DNA from: CAJQQY01 sp964564545
GTDB lineage: Bacteria > Bacteroidota > Bacteroidia > Chitinophagales > Saprospiraceae
NCBI GenBank assembly: GCA_964564545.1
Contig: CAZMBP010000124.1
Coordinates: 62,001-126,000, forward strand
Length of the DNA stretch: 64,000 nucleotides
Direction of reading: 5' to 3'
Shown here: piece after piece, positions 36,853 through 45,896 of the stretch
How the letters are laid out: each line of letters starts with the position of its first letter
How positions within the stretch are numbered: the first letter of the stretch is position 1
Made by a program: the position numbers and the translations under genes
The notes under the pieces: model-generated
Database searches by the model: none
The model's input: the letters and a program-made list of their open reading frames with translations, nothing else
What the model was told of the DNA's origin: nothing

Positions 36853-37959
36853 TTAGAAGAATTTGTAACAATTAACAGGTTTCTTTTTACCTCGTTTTCT
36901 TTTCTTCCCATGTTTCGGTTGAAGTAAAGTCAAACCTGTCCATCTCAAAGCAATTTCGTACACTCCACCGGCTCTGGTTCCTAACCCAGAAGTATTTGCA
37001 TCGTAGCTAAAACCAATGAAATATTGATTCATTTTATTTTTCTCAATGTATGCTCCTGCGGCAAAAATCAAAGCATTGGTATTTTTAAAACCAAGAATCG
37101 GCACCTTGTTTTGATACATAGCTCCAAAATACATACCATCGAACATTAGATATGCACCATAGGTAATCACTTGAAAGTTTCTCCTAAAATCAGCTAAGTT
37201 TTCTCCCTGAATATCATACTTGAAGTTCGGTGAAACAGAGATCGTTTTTTTCCTTCCTGAATAGTAAACTAAAGGAATAACTGCTCCTGCATGAAGCGTA
37301 ACTCTTGGAGGAACACTTGTGTCTAGATTCTGCAAAGATTCGCCTCCTCCATTTTCATTAAAAAGAGAAACTAAATGATGTAAACTAAATCCAACATTAG
37401 TTCTGATATTCTTGAATTTTCTTTTTCCAATTTTTAGATCGAAAGAATTTACCCAAATTGCTCCTAGATCAAAATCAGTATGCCGAACATATTCTTGTCC
37501 TGGTTGAGCGGTGGTTGAATAAATATTTCCATAGACTGGATCAAGCTGATCAGAGAAAATTAATTTACTCCAATCGACAGATTTTTGCACCCATCGACCT
37601 TGCAATCCAATTTTGATTTCATGATGATTTCGTAATGGAATGGAGTAAGCATACGAAAGACCAACTGAGGTATTTGTTAATTCTCCAATTCCTTCTTCAT
37701 CTTGGAAAAGTTGAATACCAAAACCACTATTTATAAATGGTCTTCTAATCTCAAAACTCATCCCATAAGTTCTAAATCCTCGATCAGCAGCAAGCCATTG
37801 TAGCCTCGAAACCGCTCCAACACTTACACCATTATCAAGTCCAGTAAATGCAGGATTTAGATATATACGATTAGCGTAGAATTGAGAAAAGGAAGGATCT
37901 TGAGAATAGGTGAGGGTTGAAAAGAGAAAAATAAATATTCCTGTGTAAAAAAAATTCAT
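36853..37959 (-). CDS. PorP/SprF family outer membrane protein
   Basis: A 368-residue protein with a signal peptide (1-19, ending TYS-Q) and the PorP/SprF N-terminal signature DPSFSQFYANRIYLNPAFTG. Alternating beta strands run to the C-terminus, as expected for an outer membrane barrel. Family members work with type IX secretion; SprF is needed for surface delivery of the adhesin SprB encoded next to it. Here it lies directly upstream of the 2511-residue adhesin, so it is probably that protein's dedicated partner. The C-terminal tail is unusually basic (KHGKKRKRGKKK). A 17-base palindrome sits just before its start. Confidence 0.93.
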   Translation of the reverse strand: MNFFYTGIFIFLFSTLTYSQDPSFSQFYANRIYLNPAFTGLDNGVSVGAVSRLQWLAADRGFRTYGMSFEIRRPFINSGFGIQLFQDEEGIGELTNTSVGLSYAYSIPLRNHHEIKIGLQGRWVQKSVDWSKLIFSDQLDPVYGNIYSTTAQPGQEYVRHTDFDLGAIWVNSFDLKIGKRKFKNIRTNVGFSLHHLVSLFNENGGGESLQNLDTSVPPRVTLHAGAVIPLVYYSGRKKTISVSPNFKYDIQGENLADFRRNFQVITYGAYLMFDGMYFGAMYQNKVPILGFKNTNALIFAAGAYIEKNKMNQYFIGFSYDANTSGLGTRAGGVYEIALRWTGLTLLQPKHGKKRKRGKKKPVNCYKFF

Positions 37960-38345
37960 GGGATAAATGGTTATGCTTGCTAAATATAATTTAGCATTGG
38001 TTATGTTAGATTTTGATAAAGATTAAAAGGAATACTTAATAATAGGAGGGTTTATGGAGTGGTCAATTCAGGTAAAGCGGGGTTTTGTGACAATTAGAAT
38101 GTATGAAGAGTAATTTATTCAATATGAATAAAAAATATTTATAGAAAATTATTAAATAGGTAAGGCCTTGACTTTCAGATTTAAATAAATGTTTAATTTA
38201 TAGATGTATTAAAACAAGATTTATAAAAAACAGAAAAAAGTAAATTTTTGTAACGGACAAAAAAGTTAAGGAAATCAAAAAAGAGATTGGAAAAAGCAAT
38301 ATTTTCCAAAAAAAATCAATGACAACATACTTTATAAGTTAGTTT
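37960..38345. other. Gene-free region upstream of the SprF-like gene
   Basis: No gene is seen. The palindrome GCTAAATATAATTTAGC at 37979-37995 lies 20 bases before the SprF-like start and contains, on the minus strand, TATATTTA, a near match to the TAnnTTTG -7 element. It could be an operator overlapping a promoter. The remainder is AT-rich downstream sequence of the NarL-type gene. Confidence 0.4.
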
Positions 38346-38993
38346 TTAGACAGGACTTTTGACAATTCCTTTTTCTACTGCGTATAGAACTAATTCAGAA
38401 GTTGATTTTAGTTCTAACTTATTCATAATATTTTTTCGATGAGTATATATGGTGTGGGTACTCAGATTTAGTAGACTGGCAATTTCCTTGGCAATTTTGC
38501 CATCGACAACTAATCTTACAATTTCAATTTCACGCGGAGAAAGTGGGATAGGGGAGCAATCTTCTTCTTTAGCAAAAGACTTTTCTAAAATAAAATTTAG
38601 AATTTTGTTGCAGAAAAATTTCTCTTGTTTTGCAGTTGCTTTTATTGCATTGATAATCTCTTCTTCATCACAGCTTTTTGTCAAAAAACTACTTACACCA
38701 TTTTGCACCACATTGTAAATATTTTCTTTTTCATTGTCTCCACTAATGACCAATATTTTAGTTTGAGGTGAGGCAGTTTTGATTTTTTCAATGGAAGAAA
38801 TACAAAAATTATTAGGTTGCTGATAATCTAAGATAACAACATCAGGAGAATGATTATCTAAAACCCGAAGCAACATTTTTTCAGTACTAGCTTCTCCAAC
38901 AATTTCAAATTGCTCAAATTCTTCAATAAGGTGTCGTAATCCTAATCGAATTAAATATTGTGCATCTGCAATTGCAATTGTTGTTTTTGACAT
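38346..38993 (-). CDS. NarL/FixJ-family response regulator
   Basis: A 215-residue transcription regulator. The receiver domain (1-120) has the phospho-acceptor Asp56 in VVILDYQQP, the acidic pocket residue Asp10, and Lys105 in FLTKS. The C-terminal LuxR-type helix-turn-helix (about 148-212) reads LSPREIEIVRLVVDGK and then TIYTHRKNIMNKL. One acidic residue of the usual pair is alanine-flanked (IADAQ), but the site looks functional. No histidine kinase gene is in the window, so this is an orphan here. Targets are unknown; the adhesin/SprF pair is its nearest neighbour but not clearly linked. Confidence 0.92.
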   Translation of the reverse strand: MSKTTIAIADAQYLIRLGLRHLIEEFEQFEIVGEASTEKMLLRVLDNHSPDVVILDYQQPNNFCISSIEKIKTASPQTKILVISGDNEKENIYNVVQNGVSSFLTKSCDEEEIINAIKATAKQEKFFCNKILNFILEKSFAKEEDCSPIPLSPREIEIVRLVVDGKIAKEIASLLNLSTHTIYTHRKNIMNKLELKSTSELVLYAVEKGIVKSPV

Positions 38994-39085
38994 GAAGCTA
39001 TTTTTTCAATATGAGTGCAAAGATACAGCGAAATTTCGTATCTCAAAATTATTTGGAATTTGTTTAAATAAGGATGATTTATAAA

Positions 39086-39631
39086 TTATAAACCTTTTTC
39101 ATCCTCTTTTTTTGCAAAGCTTATGATGGATTCAATCCATTCTTTGGCTTTGACTTCTTTAAGTTCCGCATACTTCTTTCGGTCTTGATTTACTTTTTGA
39201 GCGATATCGATTTTTATATCTTGATATTCCTTTTTTGCCCAATCATTTTCTCTTAAAAAGTCTCGAAAAAGTAAGTGTCTTTTTAACTCCTCACTTTTAT
39301 TTATGCAAACATATAAGTGATGTATATGTTTATCCAGGACTGAATGTTTTTCTAGATTTTTTTTTCTCTTAAATACTTCTCGACCTGGAATTCCTTGATC
39401 TCCATTGTGATAATAGCCTATGCTGATTAGTTGTTTTTTTATTTTTTGAAAATCTAATTTATTGTAAAAAATGATATCGATGTCAATGATTGGTTTTGCA
39501 GCAAGCCCAACCACAGAGGTACTACCTATATGTTCTATTTTGAAATTCAAACCATGAAGAGCATTTCGAAATTCTACTTCCAAGTTTTGGAAATTTTGAA
39601 TCCAGAGTGGATTGTATTTTTGGATGAGCAT
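39086..39631 (-). CDS. GrpB-family (UPF0157) nucleotidyltransferase-like protein
   Basis: A 181-residue cytoplasmic protein of the GrpB family (PF04229), a branch of the polymerase-beta-like nucleotidyltransferase fold. The diagnostic stretch IEHIGSTSVVGLAAKPIIDIDI (about residues 33-54) has the GS motif and two aspartates of the metal site. HIHHLYVC and LLFRDFLREN follow as usual. Some homologues have been linked to coenzyme A or nucleotide metabolism, but no common substrate is agreed. It is monocistronic and divergent from the M43 protease gene. Confidence 0.9.
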   Translation of the reverse strand: MLIQKYNPLWIQNFQNLEVEFRNALHGLNFKIEHIGSTSVVGLAAKPIIDIDIIFYNKLDFQKIKKQLISIGYYHNGDQGIPGREVFKRKKNLEKHSVLDKHIHHLYVCINKSEELKRHLLFRDFLRENDWAKKEYQDIKIDIAQKVNQDRKKYAELKEVKAKEWIESIISFAKKEDEKGL

Positions 39632-39792
39632 CTTAGTTTTTTAATTAAATTAGAAATATTCAAGATGTGGTCTTTATTTAAAAGTTTTCCGGTCACTTTA
39701 AGTGAATTTTTATTAATTGAATATATTTATTTAAATTGTAAGTTAAATTTTTAGTTCGATATTTTACACACTTCCTTTTAGATAAAAAAACA

Positions 39793-41985
39793 ATGAATAT
39801 TCAATTAACTCTACTCGCTTTATTAAGCCTATTCTTTTTTACTATTCCTATTACTGCACAAGAAATGAATTGCGGAACGAACTTCGATGATGCTGATATG
39901 GCATATTTAACTCAACAGAATAAACTTTGGCAACTGTATCAACTCAACCCACCTGAAAGTGGAACTACTTTAAGTTTTGTTCCTGTCCAATTGCATATCA
40001 TCCGAACCACCGCAGGGACAGGAGGTATATCACCGACTGATTATTTATCTGCTTTTGACCAAGTTAATCTAGATTTTTTTGATGCAGGAATTCATTTTTA
40101 TCAATGTAGCTCGATTAACTATATTGATGATGATAATTATTATGATTATGATAAATCAGAAATGAATGCATTACACGCAGCTCATTCGGTAACCAATGTG
40201 ATTAATATTTATTCAACTGAAGATGTAACTTCAGGGTCTTCTAATATTTGTGGACATGCTCAATTTCCTGGGGGGTTAGATTTTGTCATGTTAGCCAATT
40301 CATGTACGACGAATGAAAGTACTTTTTCACATGAATTAGGTCATTATTTTAATCTTTATCATACCCATACTTCTGCTTTTGGTGCAGAATTAGTCAATGG
40401 ATCTAACTGCTCTTCTGCAGGAGATTTCCTTTGTGATACGCCTGCAGATCCACAATTGAGTGGTAATTCAAATATGAATGCAGATGGTTGCGATTATTAT
40501 GGAACTGCAACTGATACGAATGGGGATACCTACGTTCCTGATGTGACTAATAAAATGTCTTATTCAAGTAAAGAATGTCGAACTTATTTTTCACCAGATC
40601 AGTTAGCTCGAATGGCATTAGCATTAACCAATTCGAGAAGTTATTTGACTTGTGGCAATTCTATTACTTTTGATTCGGAGTTCTATTATGATTATACACA
40701 GGATTGTACGAATAATTTATCTGTAGATTTTAGCGATGCTACCGAAGCTGTGGCTACTGGATGGACTTGGGCTTTTGGAGATGGAATGTCTTCCACCTTA
40801 GCCTCTCCAACTCATACTTATACTACTGCAGGTGTGTATAATGTGAGTTTAACTGCTACAGATGGAGTAAATACTGATACTGAAACTAAAAATTATATTG
40901 TTTCAGTAGGTGCGAATTCTCTCCCATATAATCAAGATTTTGAAAGTGGGGCAGCAGCTTTGGGTGATTTTAATATAGATGACCTATATAAAAATTCAGT
41001 TGAGGTTTCAGCAGATGCAGCTAATTTAGGAAGCAATGGATTGGTTCTAGAAGGATTCGATGGATTTTCTAGTCCTTATTTCCAAACTCCTACAAGCACT
41101 AATGCCTTCGAAACACTTTGGAATCCTTTTTATAAATCTAAATTAGATATTTGTATTGATGCTACTTCAGCTGCTAGCCAACTACAGTTGGAATTTGACT
41201 TAAGACAATTATATGGGTTCAATTCTAATTATACCAATTTTAGAGTGCTCGCGAATGGAACACAAATAGGTAGTGTTTATCAATCATCAAGTGCAAATGA
41301 AAATAATTGGACTCATGTTACTTTGAATTTAAATGCTTATGCTTCTTCAATTTTTACATTAACCTTTGAAGCAAGCCATAAATATAGCCGGTCATATCAA
41401 ACTTCTAATGGGAATGCTACCTACATTGACAACATTGAAATCACTACTAGTACTCCACTTCCAGCAGAGCTTGTTGAGTTTAAGGGATTATGGAATAACG
41501 AAGAGCAAGCTGTGGATTTAAATTGGGTAACCCTTTCAGAGATCAACAATGATTATTTTGAAATTCAAAAAAGTAGAGATGGTCATTCATGGAAAACCAT
41601 AGGAACAAAATCCGGATCAGGTACTACAACATTGACAACAGTTTATGATTTCCAAGATAAGAATCCACATATTGGAATTAATTATTACCGACTAAAACAA
41701 GTGGACTTTAATGATGAATTTGAGTATTCGAAAATCGTTTCTGTGACGGTAGATAACCTAGTTTTTCCGACAGTGGTATTTCCCAATCCAACTTCAGATT
41801 TACTGTATGTTCAAACATCAGAAGATATAGAAAATATAATTCTATTGAATTCTGTTGGAGTTCAATTTGAGTTATCTATTCAATCTTCAAAAGGTTATTA
41901 TCAATTGGATGTAAGTCATTTGAGTAGAGGTATTTATTTTTTAAAAATAAATAATGGAACACCTATGAAGATTGTGATTGAATAG
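39793..41985 (+). CDS. Secreted M43-family zinc metalloprotease with PKD and T9SS type A domains
   Basis: A 730-residue secreted protease. The signal peptide is residues 1-22 (ending ITA-Q). The catalytic domain (about 50-295) has the extended zinc motif HELGHYFNLYH at about 180-190, followed by FLCDTPADP and a Met-turn in NKMSYSSKECR, as in M43 cytophagalysin/pappalysin enzymes. A PKD domain (about 300-375, WTWAFGDGMSS) comes next. Residues 380-560 form a beta-rich, MAM-like jelly roll. The last 75 residues (VVFPNPTSDLLYV onward) are a T9SS type A sorting domain. It probably digests extracellular protein. Own terminator. Confidence 0.9.
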   Translation: MNIQLTLLALLSLFFFTIPITAQEMNCGTNFDDADMAYLTQQNKLWQLYQLNPPESGTTLSFVPVQLHIIRTTAGTGGISPTDYLSAFDQVNLDFFDAGIHFYQCSSINYIDDDNYYDYDKSEMNALHAAHSVTNVINIYSTEDVTSGSSNICGHAQFPGGLDFVMLANSCTTNESTFSHELGHYFNLYHTHTSAFGAELVNGSNCSSAGDFLCDTPADPQLSGNSNMNADGCDYYGTATDTNGDTYVPDVTNKMSYSSKECRTYFSPDQLARMALALTNSRSYLTCGNSITFDSEFYYDYTQDCTNNLSVDFSDATEAVATGWTWAFGDGMSSTLASPTHTYTTAGVYNVSLTATDGVNTDTETKNYIVSVGANSLPYNQDFESGAAALGDFNIDDLYKNSVEVSADAANLGSNGLVLEGFDGFSSPYFQTPTSTNAFETLWNPFYKSKLDICIDATSAASQLQLEFDLRQLYGFNSNYTNFRVLANGTQIGSVYQSSSANENNWTHVTLNLNAYASSIFTLTFEASHKYSRSYQTSNGNATYIDNIEITTSTPLPAELVEFKGLWNNEEQAVDLNWVTLSEINNDYFEIQKSRDGHSWKTIGTKSGSGTTTLTTVYDFQDKNPHIGINYYRLKQVDFNDEFEYSKIVSVTVDNLVFPTVVFPNPTSDLLYVQTSEDIENIILLNSVGVQFELSIQSSKGYYQLDVSHLSRGIYFLKINNGTPMKIVIE

Positions 41986-42008
41986 AATTATTCTTTACGT
42001 TTAAGAGG

Positions 42009-42043
42009 AAAGCCAATTGCAAATTAATGTAATTGGCTTTTTT
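42009..42043 (+). terminator. Intrinsic terminator of the M43 protease gene
   Basis: AAAGCCAATT (42009-42018) pairs with AATTGGCTTT (42031-42040), and a T-tract follows. It lies 24 bases after the stop. Confidence 0.85.
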
Positions 42044-42095
42044 AGTTAAAACTAGATATGGTCAATTTTGATTCTTTTTAATTTCCATTTAATCG

Positions 42096-43223
42096 TTATT
42101 TTGTATAATCAACAGACTCCTTTTTCCCAGACTCTATTGCCTTCTTGATTGCATCAATAATCTGCATATCAATTAATCCTTCTTCCCCAGAGGCAAGTAT
42201 TGGAGTATCATCAAAAATGTTTCGAGCAAATGCATCCATTTGAGCAGTTTGTTGGAATTCTGGTCTCTCTAAAACTTTATTATTTTTTTTCCAAGTCATA
42301 ATTCCAGTAACTCTATTTGCAGAAAATGCGGGTTTCATTTCCAAATATTCATTCCCCCTAGAAACATAAAAACGGTCGGAATAAGCAGAAAAACTTACTA
42401 TCGAATTGCATACCGTCGTGTCTTTGAAATGTAATTGAAAAACATAGGTTCCATAAATATCTTTGTACAATTCTGGATCATCTTTGTAAGCATGAGCAGT
42501 CACCGCAATTGGATTATGGCCAGCTGCTCGACGGGCTGCTTGAATGGTATAAATTCCTAAATCCATGAGAGCGCCACCGCCACCCATTTTTTTATCAATC
42601 CGCCAAAGTCCTGGGCGAGCCATGTCAAATCCTAGACTTGATTCAATTAATTTGATGCGACCTTCAAAAGGTTTGTTAGATTCTTCCATCACTTTCAGAT
42701 GATGTGGTTCATAAAAAAGTCGGTAGCCAACCTGCAATTTACGATTCGCTTTTTTTGCTGCAGCAATCATTGCTTTACACTCCTTGGCATTCATGCCCAT
42801 CGGTTTTTCGCAAATGACATGTTTGCCAGCTTGCAATGCTCGAATGGTATATTCAGCATGCATAAAATTGGGTAAAACGATGTAAACAATATCAATCGTC
42901 GGATCAATTTTAATATAATCGAAGTTATTATAATTATAAGTATGCTTTAGAGAAATACCATATTTGTCTTGCCAGATTTTTTCCTTTTCAGGAGTACCTG
43001 TGACGATGGCTTGGAGTTTGCAAAATTGAGATTTTTGTAAAGCTGGGGCAATTTGTCGAGTAGCATAATTACCAAGGCCGACTATAGCAACACCTAATTT
43101 TTTTTCTTCTTTATTTTTAAAAGAAGAGATCATTGGCATCAATGCTAAGCTGCCTCCTGCAACACTTAAGTTTTTAATGGCCTTACGACGAGAGATTGGT
43201 TTTTTCTTTTCTTTATTTTTCAT
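42096..43223 (-). CDS. Gfo/Idh/MocA-family oxidoreductase with Tat signal
   Basis: A 375-residue oxidoreductase. The N-terminus has a twin-arginine export signal (SRRKAIKNL followed by a hydrophobic stretch, residues about 11-35), so it acts in the periplasm. The Rossmann domain begins VAIVGLGNYA. The family EKP motif is in VICEKPMGMNA at about 135-145, and the C-terminal beta-sheet domain has GGGALMDLGIY. Relatives such as glucose-fructose oxidoreductase act on sugars with tightly bound NADP. It starts 24 bases after the anti-sigma-like gene, so it is probably the third gene of the ECF operon. Confidence 0.9.
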   Translation of the reverse strand: MKNKEKKKPISRRKAIKNLSVAGGSLALMPMISSFKNKEEKKLGVAIVGLGNYATRQIAPALQKSQFCKLQAIVTGTPEKEKIWQDKYGISLKHTYNYNNFDYIKIDPTIDIVYIVLPNFMHAEYTIRALQAGKHVICEKPMGMNAKECKAMIAAAKKANRKLQVGYRLFYEPHHLKVMEESNKPFEGRIKLIESSLGFDMARPGLWRIDKKMGGGGALMDLGIYTIQAARRAAGHNPIAVTAHAYKDDPELYKDIYGTYVFQLHFKDTTVCNSIVSFSAYSDRFYVSRGNEYLEMKPAFSANRVTGIMTWKKNNKVLERPEFQQTAQMDAFARNIFDDTPILASGEEGLIDMQIIDAIKKAIESGKKESVDYTK

Positions 43224-43247
43224 AACAATAAAGAAAAGAAAGTTTTA

Positions 43248-44003
43248 TTAGAGTTGCTTTAAAATATTACTAGCTTCTTTTGACTTAAATTGTCCTTTTT
43301 TGATTATTTCTAACAATGCTTTTGCATTTTCTTTTAGATCTAATTGTAAATAGGCTAATGATAAATACCAACGAGCTTGTTCTTCAAAAAGAGGATTGTT
43401 CCCATCTAAGATTTTTTGAAAAATAGGAATCGCGTCAGTCGCATTTTGCGAAGCTAAAAAAATGTTGGCTTGGTAAAATTGGAAAGAAACATTGTCGGGT
43501 TGATCTTGTAATAGTTTTTCAAAAGCTGCTTCTGCTTGAGTGAATTCTTTTTTATTGTAAAATGTAATTGCATTGTTATAAGTGATTGAGTTAGCAGTAC
43601 TTTCCTCAGCGGATCGTTGATTGAGCAACATTGGATAAGTTTCGAAATTAGAAGCATATAATTCTTCTGGTGATAAATCACTATTTGTAAGCCATTGATA
43701 ACCAATTACTAATAAAGCAACTGCTGCTGCAATAGTCAAAATTCTCCTAAAGTTAAATTTGACAACTTTAGTAGAATCCTTTTTTGATGGAGCTTCCCAA
43801 TTTTTATCAACCTCATTTAAAACACTTCTTAATTCATGAACTTTTTCTCCTTTTAAAGTTTCGGCAAGTTGACGATGAAGAGTTAATTCTTCTTTCAATT
43901 CAGCATCAGTTTGAAGTTGTGCTTCAAAATTTTCTAGTTCTTCTCCTTGCATTTCTTCAGCAAAGTATTTTTCGATTAAGGTATATTTTTCTTCTGAGTT
44001 CAT
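43248..44003 (-). CDS. Putative anti-sigma factor, membrane TPR protein
   Basis: A 251-residue inner membrane protein. The first 85 residues are acidic and helical (EEKYTLIEKYFAEEM, then AELKEELTLHRQLAETL), resembling the cytoplasmic sigma-binding part of Bacteroidota anti-sigma factors, though there is no zinc-binding HxxxCxxC. One span is at about 88-106. Residues 120-251 are TPR-like helices outside the membrane (NAITFYNKKEFTQAEAAFEKLL and following). It lies 19 bases after the ECF sigma gene. It probably holds that sigma factor inactive until a signal reaches the TPR part; this is inferred from position and architecture. Confidence 0.8.
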   Translation of the reverse strand: MNSEEKYTLIEKYFAEEMQGEELENFEAQLQTDAELKEELTLHRQLAETLKGEKVHELRSVLNEVDKNWEAPSKKDSTKVVKFNFRRILTIAAAVALLVIGYQWLTNSDLSPEELYASNFETYPMLLNQRSAEESTANSITYNNAITFYNKKEFTQAEAAFEKLLQDQPDNVSFQFYQANIFLASQNATDAIPIFQKILDGNNPLFEEQARWYLSLAYLQLDLKENAKALLEIIKKGQFKSKEASNILKQL

Positions 44004-44022
44004 TATTTTTTATTAAATGAGT

Positions 44023-44598
44023 TTAGTTTTTTAGTTCGTTAAATTTGGCGTCTGCTTGGATTGCTTTAACTAATTTTTCTTTGCAAATAAATTTTCTCTT
44101 TTTGATATAACTTTCGCTAGTGTCTAATTTTTCTGCAATTTTTTTCAAGGGTATTTTATCAAAAAACCATTGCATTATTTTTTTACAATTATCTCCAAGC
44201 GCATCAAAGTGCTTAAAAAATAATTGCTGTTTTTCAGATTGTTCCAATCGTTCAATCATATCTTTTTCCAAACTCACTTGTTCCACATCGTCTAATTCTG
44301 TTCCTGCGAATTTTTTATTATTTCGAATTCGAGTTAACCATAAATTTCGACAAATGATTCGAATAAAACTTTTCAAGGTACAGGTCAAAGTGAAATTTCC
44401 TTCTTCCACTTTTCGAAAAAGAGCAATAATTGCCTCTTGAAAAATATCTCTTGCATCTGATTCTGTTCCATTATTTTCCTTGATCCATCGAATTACTGAA
44501 GGTAAAATATGGTCGTAAATTTTTCTAACTGATTGATTATCAGCTTTAAGAATACCTTCTAATAAATTTTGATCAGTTTGGTTCTGTGCTTTTATCAT
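44023..44598 (-). CDS. ECF sigma factor
   Basis: A 191-residue RNA polymerase sigma factor of the extracytoplasmic function group. Region 2 is at about 20-95, with DARDIFQEAIIALFRKV, the core-binding helix. Region 4 is at about 125-185, with KKIAEKLDTSESYIKKRKFICKEKL as the -35-reading helix-turn-helix. Regions 1 and 3 are absent, as usual. A membrane TPR protein follows directly and probably regulates it. Upstream at 44604-44631 is a GGGTAACC-N14-GATATA element so close to the ATG that a transcript from it would be nearly leaderless; autoregulation is likely. Confidence 0.94.
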   Translation of the reverse strand: MIKAQNQTDQNLLEGILKADNQSVRKIYDHILPSVIRWIKENNGTESDARDIFQEAIIALFRKVEEGNFTLTCTLKSFIRIICRNLWLTRIRNNKKFAGTELDDVEQVSLEKDMIERLEQSEKQQLFFKHFDALGDNCKKIMQWFFDKIPLKKIAEKLDTSESYIKKRKFICKEKLVKAIQADAKFNELKN

Positions 44599-44603
44599 TT
44601 ACT

Positions 44604-44631
44604 TATATCGTGAGTTTTTAAAAGGTTACCC
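44604..44631 (-). promoter_or_regulatory. Candidate ECF-type promoter of the sigma factor operon
   Basis: On the minus strand GGGTAACC (44631-44624) is followed after exactly 14 bases by GATATA (44609-44604). The AAC core is typical of ECF -35 elements. The same motif with the same spacing lies at 45897-45924. The ATG at 44598 is only five bases beyond the GATATA box. Confidence 0.6.
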
Positions 44632-44803
44632 ATAAAACTAATGATATTTTTAAATAAAATTCAAAATCAAATAATACCTCATTCAAAACACTTACTCTTT
44701 CATTGATTGCACATAATAGTTTTGTCTTATATATTAACTGAAATCAACTCATCTTGCCATCGAATTACAAATCAACTTTTTCACTTTTAAAAATTCTATC
44801 AAG

Positions 44804-45796
44804 ATGAAATCATTACAATCCTACTATTTAATCCTGCTCATTTCTTTAGCATTTATTTTTTCAAATTGCGAAACCAAAAAACTTCCAAGCCAAGATTTTG
44901 TTCATCAAAATTTTCTTTCCGATGTTCGATTGGGAGATGGAGTTCCACTTCAATTAACGGTTTCGATAAGATGGAAATTAGAAGAGGTGCAAAAATTTCA
45001 CAATCAATTTATCACTATGGATTCTTTTAATCAAGTGATTTTAAAACCACGTTCGATGGAGTTAGTGAAAAATATTTCCAACGAATTTTCAAGTGTCGAT
45101 TCTGTTTTTTCTTCTGACCGACAGCTTTATATTAATTCGATCAAGGATGAACTTCTAGCCAAACTCGGTGAGCCAGGAATCGTGATTAATGAAATCATCG
45201 TGTCTGATATTACTTTCCCTGCAAGCTATACCAAAGCGATGGAAGAAGTTGGTTTGCAGCGAAAAGAAATTGAAAGAATCCGTCAAATGAATATTGTTGA
45301 ATTGGAACGAGCAACAGCCAATAAGAAAAAAGCTGAAGCCGACGGACAAGTCCAAATTGCTCAAGCAGAAGCTCAGGGTAAGCTCCAAAAGATTCAAGCT
45401 GAAACCGAAAAAGAACGTAGAAAAATCGAGCTCGCCAAAGCGGAAACTGCGAAACAAGTTCAAAAAATGCAAGCCCAAGCTGAAGCAGAAAAGTTAAAAT
45501 TAATCGCCAAAGCTGAGCTAGAAAAAAAGCGAGATCTTAAAAATTTAGATATCCAAAAACAAAAAGACTTAGAGCAAATTCAGATAGATAAGAAACGACA
45601 ATTAGATAAAGTAGCTCTGCAACAACAAATTGATTTAGCAAAATTATGCGCTGAAAATCCCACATTTGCTACTTTCCTAATTAACAAAGAATTGGCTTCA
45701 AAAGTGGAAATTGCAGTTCTTCCTTCAGGGGCAAATCCTAATGTTTTCCAAGGATTATTAAACCAAAACAATCAAATGAAATCGATTAATAATTAA
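44804..45796 (+). CDS. SPFH/band 7-domain lipoprotein
   Basis: A 330-residue protein with a lipoprotein signal (lipobox IFSNC, Cys22). An SPFH/prohibitin-like domain follows, about 35-165: VRLGDGVPLQLTVSIRWKLE, then GIVINEIIVSDITFP. Residues about 165-275 are a long Ala/Glu/Lys/Gln-rich coiled coil. The end has LINKELASKVEIAVLPSGA, found in other band 7 proteins. Such proteins form oligomeric rings or microdomains, but are usually held by an N-terminal transmembrane span; lipid anchoring is unusual and suggests an outer-leaflet periplasmic scaffold. It is divergent from the ECF operon with 205 bases between. Confidence 0.87.
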   Translation: MKSLQSYYLILLISLAFIFSNCETKKLPSQDFVHQNFLSDVRLGDGVPLQLTVSIRWKLEEVQKFHNQFITMDSFNQVILKPRSMELVKNISNEFSSVDSVFSSDRQLYINSIKDELLAKLGEPGIVINEIIVSDITFPASYTKAMEEVGLQRKEIERIRQMNIVELERATANKKKAEADGQVQIAQAEAQGKLQKIQAETEKERRKIELAKAETAKQVQKMQAQAEAEKLKLIAKAELEKKRDLKNLDIQKQKDLEQIQIDKKRQLDKVALQQQIDLAKLCAENPTFATFLINKELASKVEIAVLPSGANPNVFQGLLNQNNQMKSINN

Positions 45797-45832
45797 TTTT
45801 TCTTTTTGATAGTTTAGAGTTATCCATTGAGT

Positions 45833-45872
45833 AATCTCGAATTTTTAATTAAGTAAAGGTTCGGGATTTTTT
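45833..45872 (+). terminator. Intrinsic terminator of the SPFH gene
   Basis: AATCTCGAA (45833-45841) pairs with TTCGGGATT (45860-45868), with one G-U pair and an 18-nt loop, followed by a T-rich run. Confidence 0.65.
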
Positions 45873-45896
45873 ATACTAAAAAAAATAAATTCTTTG

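Noticed and set aside
41525..41532. Another GGGTAACC box
   Set aside because: It is inside the M43 protease coding sequence and has no GATATA box 14 bases downstream. The GGTTACC copies at 20100 and 23724 are likewise inside genes.
44120..44440. A 106-codon plus-strand frame opposite the ECF sigma gene
   Set aside because: It lies wholly inside the well-supported sigma gene on the other strand and resembles no protein.
45155..45478. A 107-codon minus-strand frame opposite the SPFH gene
   Set aside because: It is an artefact of the coiled-coil coding repeats and has no upstream signals.
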